From Syntrophaceae bacterium UBA7544 (GTDB taxonomy: Bacteria; Desulfobacterota; Syntrophia; Syntrophales; Smithellaceae): a stretch of DNA of 18,044 nucleotides. This document shows positions 15,903-18,044 of this stretch, one piece after another (within the stretch, counting starts at the first letter, position 1; every line of letters begins with the position of its first letter). Position numbers and translations under genes: made by a program. The notes under the pieces are model-generated. The model saw only the letters and a program-made list of their open reading frames with translations. It ran no database searches and had not been told where the DNA came from. Location: the NCBI GenBank assembly GCA_002479215.1, contig DLME01000066.1, forward strand, positions 1-18,044, given 5' to 3'.

Positions 15903-16844
15903 ATGGCAAAAAAAGACCCGGAAAAATGGCTGAAAATGGAAATATCAGCTCCCGTGGAACTCATGGACGCGCTAGGAAATTTTCTTACCGAAACAGGCGC
16001 CCAGGGCGTGTTTCAAGAAACGCTGGAGCCTCAAGCTGCAGGCGACTTTCCCGAATCGAGAGATGAGGAATTACTCCAAGCCTATTTTCCTTACGACGCG
16101 CGCAGCGAAAAAAGAATTATCGCCGTGCAGAAATATATGGAAAGCGTGCGCGAAATATTCCCCGGTATAAGAAAACCGTCTCTGAAAACAGAAGTCATCA
16201 GCGACCCGGATTGGGGCGAGCAATGGAAAAAATATTTCAAGCCCATACGGGTAAGCAACAATATCATCGTCAAACCGACATGGGAAAGATATTCTCCTTC
16301 CAGCCGCGATATTGTAATTGAAATTGATCCGGGTATGGCTTTCGGCACCGGTCAGCATGCTTCCACCAGAATGTGCATGGAAGCTATCGAAGATATAATC
16401 ATGAAAGACCGTTCGATTAAATCATGGAAAGTGCTGGACGTCGGTTGCGGTACAGGTATTCTAGGTATTACCGCTGCCAAGCTCGGCGCGCAGGATGTCA
16501 TCTGCGTGGATATTGATAAAAAAGCCGTGGAAATCGCTCGCGAAAATGCGGCAATCAATCAGGTGGATGACCGCTTAAGATTTTTCAACCGTGATGTTAC
16601 AACCATCAACGAACCGCGCAATTTAATTATCGCTAACCTTACCGCTAAATTACTCTTAACATTGAGGCCACATTTGACAAATTTACTTTTAATGGACGGA
16701 TATTTGATCATCTCCGGCATCATTGAACAGGATACCAAAAGCATCGAAGAGAATTTTTCTGTCGCATCGTTCACCCAAAACAAAGTAATCACGGAAAAAG
16801 AATGGGTTTGCTACGTGCTCAGGAAAAAATCGGCAACTGTTTAA
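15903..16844 (+). CDS. prmA: Ribosomal protein L11 methyltransferase
   Basis: PrmA methylates ribosomal protein L11 using S-adenosylmethionine. From the ATG at 15903 the protein has 313 residues, close to the family norm. AAAGGA six bases upstream decides this start; an upstream in-frame TTG at 15846 would overlap the promoter. An N-terminal L11-recognition domain carries DWGEQWKKYFKP. DPGMAFGTGQHASTRMCMEAIE follows, then the SAM site VLDVGCGTGILGITAAKLGA (about 177-196) and NLTAKLL (about 246), where PrmA has its conserved Asn. It is the first gene of the plus-strand group, followed by rsmE, a pairing seen in many bacteria. Confidence 0.96.
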   Translation: MAKKDPEKWLKMEISAPVELMDALGNFLTETGAQGVFQETLEPQAAGDFPESRDEELLQAYFPYDARSEKRIIAVQKYMESVREIFPGIRKPSLKTEVISDPDWGEQWKKYFKPIRVSNNIIVKPTWERYSPSSRDIVIEIDPGMAFGTGQHASTRMCMEAIEDIIMKDRSIKSWKVLDVGCGTGILGITAAKLGAQDVICVDIDKKAVEIARENAAINQVDDRLRFFNRDVTTINEPRNLIIANLTAKLLLTLRPHLTNLLLMDGYLIISGIIEQDTKSIEENFSVASFTQNKVITEKEWVCYVLRKKSATV

Positions 16845-16896
16845 CAGCGAAACTTTTTAAACTTAAACGCCTCTATTAAACAAAGGATAGTTAGCT

Positions 16897-17679
16897 TTGA
16901 CCATTCCCAGAATTTATTGTCCTGATGCAGTAGAAAATAAAGAAATTTGCGAACTGGGACCGGACAATTATAAATATTTGAAACAAGTACTGCGCTTAAA
17001 GCCGGGCAATAAAATAAATGTGTTTGACGGTTTCGGTCATGAGTTCGCTGCTGTAATCAAAAATTTTTCGTCCGGCCGGGTTTGTGTGGAGCTGGGGAAA
17101 AGAATTCAAGCCGCCGGTAAAGAAATTCGAGTCTCTTTGGCTCAAGCCATACCCAAAGCAAATAAAATGGATTTGATCGTGAAGAGCGCTGCTGAACTTG
17201 GCGCAGATGTAATAATTCCATTCACGGCGGAGCGGTCAATCAGCCGGATTGCCGGAGAAAAAGCTCTTTTAAAAATAGCGCGCTGGCAAAAGATCGCCCG
17301 GGAAGCGGCACGCTGCTGCCGCAGCAGCCGAATAACAGAGATATCATCACCCCTGTCTTTTGCGAACATGCTTTCCCAGGCCAGCGGCAAATCCTACAAA
17401 ATTATTTTTTGGGAAGAAGAATCGCAAAAAAGTATCAAAGACGCGCTCACGGATAAAAAATTTAATTTAATGAATGATTTTTTTGTTATTGTCGGGCCGG
17501 AAGGCGGTTTTTCCAAAGACGAAGTTATACTGGCAAAAAAAGCCGGATTTATTTCGGTTTCCCTCGGCAGACAAATTTTAAAGGTAGAAACAGCGGCGGC
17601 GGCGATAATCTCCATCATTCAATATGAAAAAGGAATTTTCAGCAATAGATTAAAGGAGGTAAAAAATGCCCATTTATAA
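16897..17679 (+). CDS. rsmE: 16S rRNA (uracil-1498-N3)-methyltransferase
   Basis: RsmE methylates N3 of U1498 in 16S rRNA. This 260-residue protein has the N-terminal RNA-binding domain (YLKQVLRLKPGNKINVFDG) and the SPOUT-type knotted C-terminal domain, with VGPEGGFSKDEV (about 199-210) and SLGRQILKVETAAAAI (about 220-235). The start is a TTG at 16897 with AAAGGA nine bases upstream; the next Met (residue 55 or later) is too far in. The last 14 bases overlap the following RDD gene, whose ribosome site AAGGAGG lies inside rsmE, so the two are translationally coupled. Confidence 0.96.
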   Translation: MTIPRIYCPDAVENKEICELGPDNYKYLKQVLRLKPGNKINVFDGFGHEFAAVIKNFSSGRVCVELGKRIQAAGKEIRVSLAQAIPKANKMDLIVKSAAELGADVIIPFTAERSISRIAGEKALLKIARWQKIAREAARCCRSSRITEISSPLSFANMLSQASGKSYKIIFWEEESQKSIKDALTDKKFNLMNDFFVIVGPEGGFSKDEVILAKKAGFISVSLGRQILKVETAAAAIISIIQYEKGIFSNRLKEVKNAHL

Positions 17680-18044
17680 ATATGCCGGTTTTTGGCGACG
17701 TTTGGTGGCTTTTATGCTTGACAACACCATCATAACGATTGCTTTCTCTGTTCTTTTCATAATCTCAATAATAGCCTTCCTCTTTGGCGCGATGTCCGGC
17801 GACAGCAGCGAATGGCTTGCCGATTTAATCAATCCCACAAAATTTTCTGCAATGGCTATTTTTGTATGGTTCTTTTTTTTGATTATAACTATCGTCTATT
17901 TTACTTACTTCCACGGCGCGACAGGCCGCACTCCGGGGAAGATGCTGCTTGGCTTGCAGGTTCTTTGTGCGGACGGAACGCCGCTGTCTTTCGGCATCGC
18001 TTTTTTAAGGTCGGTAGGTTATTTTGTCTCGAGTATATTTTACC
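17666..18044 (+). CDS. RDD-family membrane protein, N-terminal part (cut by window edge)
   Basis: The frame runs 126 codons from the ATG at 17666 to the right edge. AAGGAGG six bases before the ATG is a strong ribosome site. The opening YAGFWRRLVAFMLDNTII contains the Arg-Arg and Asp that define RDD proteins. Hydrophobic segments lie at about 12-41 and 61-82, and a third begins near 115. YFTYFHGATGRTPGKMLLGL and the VxxxDGTPLSFGIAFLR region are typical of the domain. The family's function is mostly unknown; some members have been linked to ion transport. Coupling to rsmE looks like gene order only, not shared function. Confidence 0.9.
   Translation, partial: MPIYKYAGFWRRLVAFMLDNTIITIAFSVLFIISIIAFLFGAMSGDSSEWLADLINPTKFSAMAIFVWFFFLIITIVYFTYFHGATGRTPGKMLLGLQVLCADGTPLSFGIAFLRSVGYFVSSIFY

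Noticed and set aside
1..18044. CRISPR array, tRNA or rRNA genes, phage genes
   Set aside because: No regularly spaced direct repeats, no tRNA-like cloverleaf and no structural or integrase genes were seen.

Overview
The window looks like chromosome from an anaerobic deltaproteobacterium (Desulfobacterota), plausibly of the Syntrophus/Smithella type. This is inferred from the siroheme-dependent (Ahb) heme pathway, the fused cobA-hemD gene, the gene order, the many PAS domains and the dispersed palindromic elements. No rRNA, tRNA or CRISPR array is visible. The taxonomic call is inference, not a database match.

Layout. From position 1 to about 15.7 kb every convincing gene lies on the minus strand. 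In transcription order they are: sirC (precorrin-2 dehydrogenase), a CcsA/HemX-type membrane protein, hemA, hemC, a small AT-rich GIY-YIG gene bracketed by inverted palindromes, the cobA-hemD fusion, ahbC, hemB, ahbD, an AhbA-type siroheme decarboxylase subunit, a Yip1-family membrane protein, polA, and the 5' part of a multi-PAS sensor gene that leaves the window at position 1. A divergent intergenic region (about 15669-15902) separates this from a plus-strand group: prmA, rsmE and an RDD-family membrane protein cut by the right edge.

How the genes work together. HemA starts the C5 route from glutamyl-tRNA. HemB, HemC and the HemD half of the fusion make uroporphyrinogen III. The CobA half and SirC carry it to sirohydrochlorin. 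After iron insertion, AhbA(B), AhbC and AhbD turn siroheme into heme. The CcsA/HemX-type protein links the cluster to membrane heme or cytochrome c handling. Not encoded here are glutamate-1-semialdehyde aminotransferase (hemL), a sirohydrochlorin ferrochelatase, and the second siroheme decarboxylase subunit (AhbB).

The less ordinary content is repetitive DNA. A 125-bp palindromic element sits in frame inside polA and adds about 38-42 residues. A 122-bp element with 20-bp imperfect terminal inverted repeats and the same CGTAT-N6-ATACG centre provides the stop codon of ahbD. A degenerate relative abuts the polA stop codon. A fourth, larger nested palindrome fills the hemB-ahbD gap. A different palindrome (ATTCCCGC-N4-GCGGGAAT) occurs twice in inverted orientation around the GIY-YIG gene, as if a small cassette had entered the heme operon.
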